Assembly: GCA_041563315.1 (NCBI GenBank)
Contig: JBFFNE010000132.1
Coordinates: 1-5,062, forward strand
Reading direction: 5' to 3'
Length of the DNA: 5,062 nucleotides
From: JBFEYJ01 sp041563315
GTDB taxonomy: Bacteria; Pseudomonadota; Gammaproteobacteria; Thiohalomonadales; Thiohalomonadaceae
The notes beneath the pieces were generated by a model that was not told the DNA's origin, did not search any database, and was given only the letters and a program-made list of their open reading frames with translations. Shown piece by piece: positions 1 through 5,035 of this stretch (position 1 is its first letter; every line of letters begins with the position of its first letter). The translations under genes were made by a program, and so were the position numbers.

Positions 1-258
1 GGCAGTCATGCCGAGCCGGATGAGGAGAAGGGCGCATGGCAACCACTCATCGACCATGGCGAGACTATCGGCTGTGTCCTGCGTAGCCGCCGCCGCGTCA
101 AACCCCTCTACATCTCACCCGGGCACCGGGTCAGCCTGGATTCTGCACGACACTGGGTCATGGCCTGCCTCACACGTTACCGCCTGCCCGAAACCACCCG
201 CTGGGCCCACCGGCTCGCCTCGGGGCCACTCGGCGAAGTTGTAAACCTGAAGCCGTAA
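1..258 (+). CDS. nfi: Endonuclease V (deoxyinosine 3' endonuclease), C-terminal part, 5' truncated by the window edge
   Basis: Reading from base 1 in frame 1 gives 85 residues ending at TAA 256-258, with no start codon in the window. Endonuclease V repairs deaminated DNA by nicking near deoxyinosine. Its C-terminal third is recognisable here: PLIDHGETIG (residues 15-24) followed by VLRSR, KPLYISPGHRVS (34-45) with the family's GHR motif at 41-43, then YRLPE (60-64) and TTRWAH (65-70). The order and spacing match my memory of the E. coli Nfi tail (a G-E-x-I segment, an 'NPLFIATGHRVS'-like segment, then 'GYRLPEPTRWA'). Family proteins are about 220-230 residues, so roughly 140 N-terminal residues, including most of the metal-binding acidic residues, lie upstream. 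The tail is intact, with no frameshift. It is easily missed because no ATG occurs in this frame. Confidence 0.93.
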   Translation, partial: GSHAEPDEEKGAWQPLIDHGETIGCVLRSRRRVKPLYISPGHRVSLDSARHWVMACLTRYRLPETTRWAHRLASGPLGEVVNLKP

Positions 259-385
259 TTGGCAAGAATCCTGCGGCGAAGCGGCCTACCGTTACACCGA
301 TATTGGTAGCGGCCCCAACGGCGCGACCGTGGTTTGTGTGCTGACCAAGGGCACCGCCCGGCTGCCACCATCGCCAGGTTCCAAC
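251..385 (+). pseudogene. Possible decayed coding remnant (unidentified)
   Basis: Frame 2 is open from 251 to the stop at 563-565. Its first part reads like real protein: CGEAAYRYTDIGSGPNG (from 272) and then ATVVCVLTKG. After about 385 the translation becomes basic, proline-rich and unlike protein, so the right boundary is approximate. There is no ATG in the plausible part (only a GTG at 329) and no ribosome-binding site; the frame overlaps the last codons of nfi. This suggests the tail of a gene whose front was lost, perhaps by deletion or repeat insertion. I do not recognise the family. It could equally be chance. Confidence 0.25.
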
Positions 386-535
386 AGTTGTGCGGTATGC
401 AGTAAGACTGATTTCCTGTTAAGGGAACGTTGGAAACCAACGACGCCACTTTCGGGTAGCGTTTTGAAGCGAAAGGAGAATCCTGCATCGTTTCCGCCCT
501 TGAACTTTACTAAAAACAGAAAATCCGGAGTTGGC

Positions 536-608
536 AGGCTGGATAAGCGGCAGCGCATCCGGTGACTTTCAGGAGGATTTGCCGAATGCGCATGCGCTTA
601 TCCAGTCT
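536..608. repeat. REP doublet (REPIN-like inverted pair)
   Basis: Two copies of one short palindromic unit face each other. The left unit at 541-562 reads GGATAAGCGGCAGCGCATCC then GG. The right unit at 582-603, read on the minus strand, begins GGATAAGCGCATGCGCATTC then GG. The outer arms 536-549 and 595-608 are complementary over 14 positions, with one G-T wobble, so the whole element could fold into one long hairpin. Paired inverted REP units are the known form of mobile REPINs, moved by RAYT transposases encoded elsewhere. The same unit occurs again at 3096-3161, which supports a dispersed family. Confidence 0.7.
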
Positions 609-626
609 GTGAACTTTGAACTTAAC
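608..626. repeat. Short TTTGAAC heptamer run
   Basis: The sequence TGTGAAC TTTGAAC TTAAC starts at the right end of the REP doublet. The perfect heptamer is 615-621; flanking units are degenerate or incomplete. A related single unit, CTTGAAC followed by TTTAC, lies at 499-510, left of the doublet, so heptamer-like sequence brackets it. Confidence 0.55.
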
Positions 627-668
627 TGCTCGCCCCAGACAATGCTCTTACCGCAAAGGCGAAAAGCG

Positions 669-775
669 AAGTGCCAGGTAGTCTGGGAGTGTGGAGAATG
701 GCGCCTTCGGCAAGCGGAACTGCGGTGTTGAGGTTCGGGGCTCCTGGATGGGGCAACCTGGCCTACCCGGCACTT
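669..775. repeat. 107-bp element bounded by 13-bp inverted repeats; function unknown
   Basis: The left arm 669-681 (AAGTGCCAGGTAG) and right arm 763-775 (CTACCCGGCACTT) are complementary at 12 of 13 positions. Further complementarity lies inside: GGAG at 686-689 against CTCC at 741-744, and a small GCC-TTC-GGC hairpin at 703-711. The interior is G-rich on the plus strand and has no convincing reading frame. Its compact, bounded form fits a small non-autonomous repeat (MITE-like) or a structured RNA. I do not recognise a riboswitch or a known RNA family. It ends about 110 bp before the start of the downstream gene, and 50 bp upstream of the proposed -10 box. Confidence 0.5.
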
Positions 776-797
776 GCATAAAGGGCGAGTAGTTACC

Positions 798-825
798 TTT
801 GAACTTTGAACTTTAAGCTTTGAAC
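798..825 (+). repeat. Tandem heptamer array, four units (TTTGAAC)
   Basis: Four adjacent seven-base units: TTTGAAC (798-804), TTTGAAC (805-811), TTTAAGC (812-818, two changes) and TTTGAAC (819-825). Each perfect unit contains TTGAAC, which resembles a sigma-70 -35 box (TTGACA, four of six). The array ends two bases before a good -10 box. Confidence 0.8.
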
Positions 826-833
826 CCTACAAT
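806..833 (+). promoter_or_regulatory. Probable sigma-70 promoter for the membrane protein/channel operon
   Basis: The -10 candidate TACAAT at 828-833 matches TATAAT at five of six positions. The -35 candidate TTGAAC at 806-811 matches at four of six, with a 16-bp spacer. Transcription would start near 840, giving a leader of roughly 45 bases before the ATG at 887. The -35 hexamer lies within the heptamer array, so repeat and promoter are physically merged. Confidence 0.5.
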
Positions 834-874
834 GGTTTCACTAACCCGCGGCAGGCGCGGAAACAATAATCAAC

Positions 875-880
875 ACGGAG
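875..880 (+). promoter_or_regulatory. Ribosome-binding site for the small membrane protein
   Basis: ACGGAG lies six bases upstream of the ATG at 887. The surrounding leader is A-rich and fixes this start. Confidence 0.6.
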
Positions 881-886
881 ATAATA

Positions 887-1270
887 ATGAACCTGGAAAA
901 GGTCATATTCGGTTTCTTTATCGTCTTGGCACTAACGCTCAATTTCGGATTCTTCATCGGCGAGTTTGCTAACCACGCGCACCACAACGTTTATGAGTTG
1001 TTTTTTGCCATTGTGGTGAACCTTATCGCCACGGTGCTGAAGTTCGGCGACCGCACCCAAATTGGCGCGGTACTGCTGGCCACTTCGCTGGTCGCGGACC
1101 TCCAGCTCATTGCGGCAGCTATCGTCTGGGGTTATGCATTGCAGGTGTCACCAACCGGTATGGAACCCTCGGTGATGGCCAGTATCGTCTCCCTGTCGGG
1201 AGGGGCACTGTTGGCCAACATCACCTCGGTGGTGCTGCTGATCGTCGAGACGATCAACCTGCGTCGCTAG
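887..1270 (+). CDS. Small integral membrane protein, DUF6394-like, channel-associated
   Basis: A 127-residue protein with four predicted membrane segments, at about residues 5-24, 35-54, 60-83 and 96-122, and almost no soluble domain. It has no cleavable signal peptide; the first helix begins at residue 4. Distinct stretches are NHAHHNVYELFF (residues 29-40), with a histidine-rich loop, KFGDRTQIGA at the second/third helix junction, and SLVADLQLIAA in helix three, with polar and acidic residues (D) unusual in a membrane helix. From memory it resembles the uncharacterised DUF6394 family; the assignment is not searched. The stop TAG at 1268-1270 is one base from the ATG of the downstream channel gene, so the two are almost certainly co-transcribed and probably translationally coupled. 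The likely role, by inference, is an accessory or modulatory subunit of the channel. No enzymatic motif is visible. Confidence 0.85.
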   Translation: MNLEKVIFGFFIVLALTLNFGFFIGEFANHAHHNVYELFFAIVVNLIATVLKFGDRTQIGAVLLATSLVADLQLIAAAIVWGYALQVSPTGMEPSVMASIVSLSGGALLANITSVVLLIVETINLRR

Positions 1271-1271
1271 T

Positions 1272-2975
1272 ATGAATAAAGTGATCTTCATGTTCCTGCG
1301 GCGGATGCGAGCACCGCTGCTGGTGCTTATCGGGGCCTATGCCATCTCCATCCTGGGCATGGTGCTGATCCCCGGTACCGACGCCGAGGGCAACCCCTGG
1401 GGCATGGGATTTTTTCACGCCTTCTACTTCGTCAGCTACATGGCGACCACGATTGGTTTCGGTGAGTTGCCTTTTGAATTCAATGATGCACAGCGGATGT
1501 GGACGGTGGTGTCGATCTATCTCACCGTCATCGCCTGGCTCTACGCCATCGGCAAAATCCTCTCCCTGATCCAGGACCCGGCCTTCAAACAGGCGGTGGT
1601 GGGGCAGTCTTTTGCTCGCGCCATCCGGCATATGCGCGAACCATTCTTCATCATCTGCGGCTATGGCGACACCGGCAGCCTGCTGGTGCGGGCCATGGCT
1701 CAGCGTGGCATGCGCATAGTAGTGATCGACCACAACCCGGATAGAATCAACGAACTTGAGCTGGAAGATATCCATATGAGTGTCCCCGCCCTGTGTGCCG
1801 ACGCCAGCCTGACCGCCACCTTGCTGTCGGCAGGTCTGGAGCACCGGGACTGCGTTGGCGTCATGGCGCTGACCGATGATGACCAGGTCAACCTCCAGAT
1901 CGCCATTACCACCAAGCTATTGCATCCGGGCACCAAGGTGATCTGCCGTGCCGAGACCCGTGATGCCGAGGCCAATATGGTCTCTTTTGGCACCGATCGG
2001 GTGATTAATCCTTATGACACCTTCGCCCACCGTCTCGCCCTGGCGCTGCACTCACCGGGCACCCATCTGCTCTATGAGTGGCTCACCGGGGTGCCGGAGA
2101 GTCCATTGCCGGTGCCCCTCTACCCGCCGCATGGAACCTGGCTGCTGTGCGGTTATGGCCGGTTCGGCAAGGCGGTGAAGGAGAATCTCGACCGCGAAGG
2201 GGTAAAAACGGTGGTGGTCGAGGTTGATCCGGAGGGAACCGGCTGTGCCGGTTTCTGTGTGGTCGGCCGTGGCACTGAAGCCGAGACCCTGCGTGCCGCC
2301 GGAGTTGAACGGGCAGCCGGCATTGTCGCCGGCACCGACAACGATGCCAATAATCTCTCCATCGTCATGACCGCGGCGGAACTCAATCCCGATCTGTTCA
2401 TGGTCGCGCGGCAGAACAAGTGGGATAACCATAAAATCTTCCAGGCAGCGCTGCTCGATCTGGTCATGCAGCGCAGCGAGATTATCGCTCGCGATATCTT
2501 TGCCATGATCACCACACCGCTGCTCGATACCTTTCTGCGCCTCATTCTGTCGCAGGATAACGACTGGGCCAATGAACAGATCAGCCGCCTCACGGCGGTG
2601 GTCGGTGAGTCTGTGCCGGACGTCTGGTATTTCTCAGTGGATGAGGACCAAAGTCCGGCCGTCCTTGATGTATTGAATGAGGGGAAGGAGGTACGCCTCG
2701 AGCACCTCACACGTGATGCTCGCGATCGCGAGGAACGGTTGTCCTCCGTACCCTTGCTGTTCCTGCGAAAGGATCGGGAGGTGGTGCTTTTTCCGCAGGA
2801 TGATGTCAGCCTGCAACCGGGAGATCAGCTGTTGTTTGCCGGCAGGATGGGGGCTTACGAACGCATGAAGTGGACCCTGCAAAACCGCAATGCCCTGCAT
2901 TACGTACAGACCGGCAGGGAGTCGGCGACCGGTTATTTCTGGCGAAAGTTTGTACGTGAAAATGCCCGTGTTTAG
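1272..2975 (+). CDS. Two-TM ion channel with tandem RCK (TrkA-N-like) domains and atypical filter TIGFGE
   Basis: A 567-residue inner-membrane channel of the prokaryotic potassium-channel superfamily. Residues 13-33 form the first membrane helix, 46-60 the pore helix, and 75-100 the second helix. The selectivity-filter position reads TTIGFGELP (59-67) in place of the canonical TVGYGD. The cytoplasmic part has two Rossmann-like regulatory domains. The first starts FFIICGYGDTG (125-135; nucleotide-binding GYGDTG at 130-135, acidic D153 at the end of strand two). The second starts WLLCGYGRFG (290-299; GYGRFG at 294-299, E317). A TrkA-C-like segment follows near 490-525 (FPQDDVSLQPGDQLLFAG). RCK domains usually form a gating ring that senses nucleotide or cations. 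The start ATG has no good ribosome-binding site but lies one base after the upstream stop, so coupling is likely. The frame is intact. Potassium as the permeant ion is uncertain because of the filter. Confidence 0.92.
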   Translation: MNKVIFMFLRRMRAPLLVLIGAYAISILGMVLIPGTDAEGNPWGMGFFHAFYFVSYMATTIGFGELPFEFNDAQRMWTVVSIYLTVIAWLYAIGKILSLIQDPAFKQAVVGQSFARAIRHMREPFFIICGYGDTGSLLVRAMAQRGMRIVVIDHNPDRINELELEDIHMSVPALCADASLTATLLSAGLEHRDCVGVMALTDDDQVNLQIAITTKLLHPGTKVICRAETRDAEANMVSFGTDRVINPYDTFAHRLALALHSPGTHLLYEWLTGVPESPLPVPLYPPHGTWLLCGYGRFGKAVKENLDREGVKTVVVEVDPEGTGCAGFCVVGRGTEAETLRAAGVERAAGIVAGTDNDANNLSIVMTAAELNPDLFMVARQNKWDNHKIFQAALLDLVMQRSEIIARDIFAMITTPLLDTFLRLILSQDNDWANEQISRLTAVVGESVPDVWYFSVDEDQSPAVLDVLNEGKEVRLEHLTRDARDREERLSSVPLLFLRKDREVVLFPQDDVSLQPGDQLLFAGRMGAYERMKWTLQNRNALHYVQTGRESATGYFWRKFVRENARV

Positions 2976-3000
2976 GGCAGTATAGAAGCAGGGCTCTCAT

Positions 3001-3064
3001 GAGCGGATGTCCCGGTCGCTCCCACGAATGGGTGGATGCTTGTGGGAGCGGACGTCCCGGCCGC
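3001..3064. repeat. REP-like element, GGGAGCGG type
   Basis: Two direct copies, GAGCGGATGTCCCGGTCGC at 3001-3019 and GAGCGGACGTCCCGGCCGC at 3046-3064, match at 17 of 19 positions. Between them CGCTCCCAC (3017-3025) and GTGGGAGCG (3042-3050) form a perfect 9-bp inverted repeat with a 16-base loop. The GTGGGAGCGG...CCGCG pattern is like REP sequences widely scattered in Pseudomonas and related gammaproteobacteria. It differs from the GGAT-AGCG type beside it. Confidence 0.65.
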
Positions 3065-3088
3065 GATTGGGGGGGAACGCAAGAGTGG

Positions 3089-3163
3089 GCAGGTCGGATT
3101 AGCGCAGCGTCATCCGACAAGATGACCTGCGGAGATGTCGGTTACGGCTAGCGCCTAACCCGG
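3089..3163. repeat. REP doublet (REPIN-like), same family as 536-608
   Basis: The left unit GTCGGATTAGCGCAGCGTC plus ATCCGAC (3093-3118) folds as a 7-bp stem (3093-3099 with 3112-3118) and is enclosed by GCAGGTC (3089-3095) and GACCTGC (3124-3130), an alternative outer stem. The right unit at 3137-3161, read on the minus strand, is GGGTTAGGCGCTAGCCGTAA then CCGAC, a diverged inverted copy. The core GGAT-(A/T)AGCG-CAGCG-CATCCG is shared with the unit at 541-562. The location between convergent genes is typical for REPs. Confidence 0.7.
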
Positions 3164-3175
3164 CCCTGATTTTAT

Positions 3176-3694
3176 TCAGTTGTAGCTGGGGAGATAAAGC
3201 GGGTAGAGGGTCGTCTCTTCCTTATTGATGCGCTCTCCCAGCACCTTGCCGATGGTGGCAAAATCCTGGGAAAAGTGAGCGGCAAGGTCCTCATCGACGC
3301 CGATCGCCGAATACTTGTTGAGGAACTTCATGGCCACCTTGGCAATATCGTCCATCTCGCGGCGGAATCCCCGGATAAGCTCACTGTTACTGGCATCATG
3401 GGCAAGGCAGCGGTCGAGATAGATATAAAGGCGGACGTTCTCGGTTAACAGATGGGATTGCAGGCCACTCTTCAAGGTCTCCAGTTTTTCGGAAACCGTA
3501 GGGTAATCCTTATTATCGAACGCCTCCTGAATCTCGCCATAGAGCGTAAGAAGCGTCTGGTGGTCCCCTTTGAGGGAGTCGATGAGATCCGGCGCATAAC
3601 GAATCTCGGTGCCGGGTGCTGTGTTGTACTGCGTTGTTTCCTGTGAATCGGTTGTTGACTTGCTTTCAGGTTGTTTCTTGAATAGGCCGAACAT
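3176..3694 (-). CDS. Hemerythrin-like four-helix protein with incomplete metal ligands
   Basis: A 172-residue cytoplasmic protein. I chose ATG 3694 because AAGGAG lies 8 bases upstream; a longer GTG start at 3787 would overlap the regulator gene. Residues 1-35 are polar and probably disordered (MFGLFKKQ, then S/T/Q-rich). The rest has the hemerythrin/HHE layout: LKGDHQTLL (41-49) with H45, LQSHLLTENVRLYIYL (78-93) with H81 and E85, and NKEETTLYPLY (157-167) with E159/E160. These family positions normally help bind a di-iron centre. However, the third-helix histidine (usual 'EH') is replaced at RREMDD (M114), and the histidine before the last 'EE' is R155. It may therefore bind iron differently, bind one metal, or act structurally. 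It follows the response-regulator gene by 43 bases on the same strand. The Rsd/AlgQ helical fold is an alternative I find less likely. Confidence 0.75.
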   Translation of the reverse strand: MFGLFKKQPESKSTTDSQETTQYNTAPGTEIRYAPDLIDSLKGDHQTLLTLYGEIQEAFDNKDYPTVSEKLETLKSGLQSHLLTENVRLYIYLDRCLAHDASNSELIRGFRREMDDIAKVAMKFLNKYSAIGVDEDLAAHFSQDFATIGKVLGERINKEETTLYPLYLPSYN

Positions 3695-3702
3695 GCTTCC
3701 CT

Positions 3703-3708
3703 CTCCTT
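3703..3708 (-). promoter_or_regulatory. Ribosome-binding site that decides the hemerythrin-like start
   Basis: AAGGAG on the minus strand lies eight bases before the ATG at 3694. It supports the 172-residue product over the 203-residue one. Confidence 0.75.
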
Positions 3709-3737
3709 GTTCCGTTGTAATTGCAGGCCATAGTAAA

Positions 3738-4430
3738 TCAGGTTTCCCCCAATCGGTCGAGTCGATAGCCGTGCTGGTACACCGCACTCAGGTTCCAGCC
3801 CTGTTCAGGTACCAGCAAGAGTTTCTTGCGCACACGGCTGATGTGGGTGTCCACTGTGCGTGTGTTCAGGTTGTTCGAATGGCCCCAAACCTTGCGTAGC
3901 AGTTCTTCCCGGGAGAGGAGTTTGCTTATATTGCTGAGCAGGTGGGTGGCAAGGATGAACTCCTTCTGCGTAAGCTCAATAGCATTGCCGTCTCGGTGTA
4001 GCTGGCGGCTTCCCAGGTCGATGCGGAAAGGACCGACCTCCTGTACGCCTTTGACTGGCTGATATTGACTACTACGGCGGGCCAGTACCTCGATGCGGGC
4101 CAGCAACTCCTGTCGGCGCAGGGGCTTGAGCAGATAATCGTCGGCACCGGCCTTCAGGGCCTGGACGATATCGGCTTCCTCGTCGCGCCCGGTGATAAAC
4201 ATCACCGGCAGCGAGTGGCCGATCTGCTGGCGAAGTGACTTGAGGAGGTCAAGGCCACTGATGCCGGGCAACTCCCAGTCGAGCAAGATAAGGTGGGGCT
4301 GGTCGTGGTCCAGGCTGGAGATAAACTCCTCTCCACTGCCAAAGCTCTGATACTGATAACCGGCCTCTTCCAGCCAATGGGCGAGGACTCGGCACTGGAC
4401 CGGATCATCTTCAACAAGTGCAATATTCAC
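3738..4430 (-). CDS. OmpR/PhoB-family response regulator
   Basis: A 230-residue two-domain transcription regulator. The receiver domain (residues 1-118) has the acidic pair D8/D9 (VEDDP), phospho-acceptor D51 (LLDWELPG), T80 (FITG) and K102 (LLKPL), so phosphorylation by a histidine kinase should be possible. The C-terminal winged helix (about 131-227) shows LTQKEFIL, LLSREELLRKVWG and the recognition-helix stretch RTVDTHISRVRKKL (191-204), followed by the wing YQHGYRL. Length is typical. The start is GTG at 4430, preceded by GAGGGA (4441-4436) at five bases; an in-frame stop at 4442-4440 excludes a longer protein. The next gene on the same strand, 43 bases on, is the hemerythrin-like protein, so they probably share a transcript. 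No partner kinase is encoded in the window. The signal sensed is unknown. Confidence 0.93.
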   Translation of the reverse strand: MNIALVEDDPVQCRVLAHWLEEAGYQYQSFGSGEEFISSLDHDQPHLILLDWELPGISGLDLLKSLRQQIGHSLPVMFITGRDEEADIVQALKAGADDYLLKPLRRQELLARIEVLARRSSQYQPVKGVQEVGPFRIDLGSRQLHRDGNAIELTQKEFILATHLLSNISKLLSREELLRKVWGHSNNLNTRTVDTHISRVRKKLLLVPEQGWNLSAVYQHGYRLDRLGET

Positions 4431-4435
4431 GTCAT

Positions 4436-4441
4436 TCCCTC
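4436..4441 (-). promoter_or_regulatory. Ribosome-binding site for the GTG-initiated response regulator
   Basis: GAGGGA on the minus strand lies five bases before the GTG at 4430. The out-of-frame ATG at 4435-4433 reads only ATG-ACG-TGA and is not a start for this gene. Confidence 0.6.
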
Positions 4442-4490
4442 ATTATTCGATGCCGTTCACTCCATCGCACGGTTGATGCTAAACCGGTGC

Positions 4491-4520
4491 CTTATACTGA
4501 ATCAAATGAACTTGCGGTAA
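4491..4520 (-). promoter_or_regulatory. Possible sigma-70 promoter for the regulator operon
   Basis: On the minus strand TATAAG (4496-4491) matches the -10 consensus at five of six positions. TTACCG (4520-4515) is a weak -35, 18 bases upstream. The start site would lie near 4484, leaving a leader of about 50 bases. The -35 is poor, so an activator may be needed, or the call may be wrong. Confidence 0.35.
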
Positions 4521-4592
4521 AGATAGTGCATTTTTTTGTTTTTTGCTGCTACATGACGGCATGATACCTTAACTGGCACGAACGATCCCCTA

Positions 4593-5033
4593 ATGACACA
4601 GAAAATACCCCAAAAACTACCGCTTCTTCAGAGACTCAAAGATCCCAGCCAGGGCGAAAACGGCTATGTCCTGCTGCATGAGGTGGTGGAATTGTTAAAG
4701 CAGCTATTAGACCGGGATGAACCCGCCCATATCGATCTGCGCTCGATGCCACTGAGTCCGCTGGACATGGCCCTGTTGGCCGACACACTGGGGGAGGGCG
4801 AGGTCTTTGCCGAAGTGGGAGGGTACGGCATCACCCGCGTGCGCCAGACCGGCATCCCCGGCGTCTGGTGGGTGCTGCACCTGGATGATAACGAGCATCT
4901 CCTCGCCGAATTCATCGAGGTCAACTATTGCCCCGAAGTCCTCATCACGCCCACCGAAGACATCCGAGATGGCCGCGAAGCGCTCAAGGCGCGTCTGTTC
5001 GAGGTAGACATCGCCAGAAAAAAGAAGTCCTGA
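4593..5033 (+). CDS. HupH/HyaF C-terminal-domain protein ([NiFe] hydrogenase expression/formation)
   Basis: A 146-residue soluble protein. Residues 45-125 resemble the C-terminal domain of HupH: HIDLRSMPLSPLD (46-58), LGEGEVFAEVGGYG (66-79), TRVRQTGIPGVWWV (81-94), LLAEFIEVNYCPEVL (103-117) and PTEDI (120-124). HupH/HyaF proteins help mature uptake [NiFe] hydrogenases; full-length HupH is about 280 residues and carries two such domains, so this is a one-domain form. The N-terminal 40 residues add an amphipathic helix (YVLLHEVVELLKQLLDR). The C-terminus is lysine-rich (ARKKKS). The ATG at 4593 has no clear ribosome-binding site, but no better in-frame start exists. It is transcribed divergently from the regulator. 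The next frame starts two bases after its stop, suggesting an operon beyond the window. The assignment rests on motif memory. Confidence 0.82.
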   Translation: MTQKIPQKLPLLQRLKDPSQGENGYVLLHEVVELLKQLLDRDEPAHIDLRSMPLSPLDMALLADTLGEGEVFAEVGGYGITRVRQTGIPGVWWVLHLDDNEHLLAEFIEVNYCPEVLITPTEDIRDGREALKARLFEVDIARKKKS

Positions 5034-5035
5034 AG

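Larger units (their letters stand above)
259..886. other. 628-bp gap without an intact gene, rich in repeats
   Basis: No open frame here has both a plausible ribosome-binding site and protein-like composition throughout. The stretch holds, in order: a possible coding remnant (251 to about 385), a weak inverted repeat (GGTTCCAAC at 377-385 against GTTGGAAACC at 429-438, with a bulge), heptamer-like sequence at 499-511, a REP doublet at 536-608, a short heptamer run at 608-626, a long inverted-repeat element at 669-775, a four-unit heptamer array at 798-825, a -10 box at 828-833 and a ribosome-binding site at 875-880. It looks like an accumulation site for small repeats between nfi and the membrane-protein operon. 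No clear intrinsic terminator (GC hairpin plus T-run) follows nfi. Confidence 0.75.
2976..3175. other. 200-bp gap between convergent genes, filled with palindromic repeats
   Basis: The channel gene ends at 2975 on the plus strand and the hemerythrin-like gene ends at 3176 on the minus strand. The gap is mostly occupied by two REP-like elements (3001-3064 and about 3089-3163). No classical T-tailed terminator is visible, so the stable hairpins may serve as transcript 3' ends for both operons (inference). Confidence 0.7.

Noticed and set aside
177..488. 103-residue minus-strand open frame antisense to the nfi tail and gap.
   Set aside because: The composition is basic and not protein-like, and it overlaps the well-supported nfi reading frame.
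531..731. 66-residue plus-strand open frame in the gap after nfi.
   Set aside because: It runs through the REP doublet, heptamers and the inverted-repeat element and its translation is low-quality; it is an artefact of repeat sequence.
1254..1844. Long minus-strand open frame (196 residues) across the channel gene.
   Set aside because: It is antisense to the clear channel protein, with a His/Asp/Gly-rich translation typical of shadow frames in GC-rich genes.
2153..2710. 185-residue minus-strand open frame within the channel gene.
   Set aside because: Ser/Arg/Thr-rich shadow of the second RCK domain; no start signal.
2806..3120. 104-residue minus-strand open frame covering the channel's 3' end and the palindromes.
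   Set aside because: Much of it translates repeat DNA, and the rest is antisense to the channel gene.
3695..3787. N-terminal extension of the hemerythrin-like protein from a GTG at 3787 (203 residues).
   Set aside because: It would overlap the regulator's coding end by about 50 bases and has no ribosome-binding site; ATG 3694 has AAGGAG at good spacing.
4531..4549. T-rich run in the divergent region as a terminator tail.
   Set aside because: No stable GC hairpin precedes it on the plus strand, and no gene ends there; it is more likely AT-rich promoter-region DNA.
4574..4589. TGGCACG upstream of the HupH-like gene as a sigma-54 -24 box.
   Set aside because: The matching -12 element (TTGC-like) is absent at the required distance (ATCC is found), so the half-site is probably chance. 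It also lies almost on the start codon.
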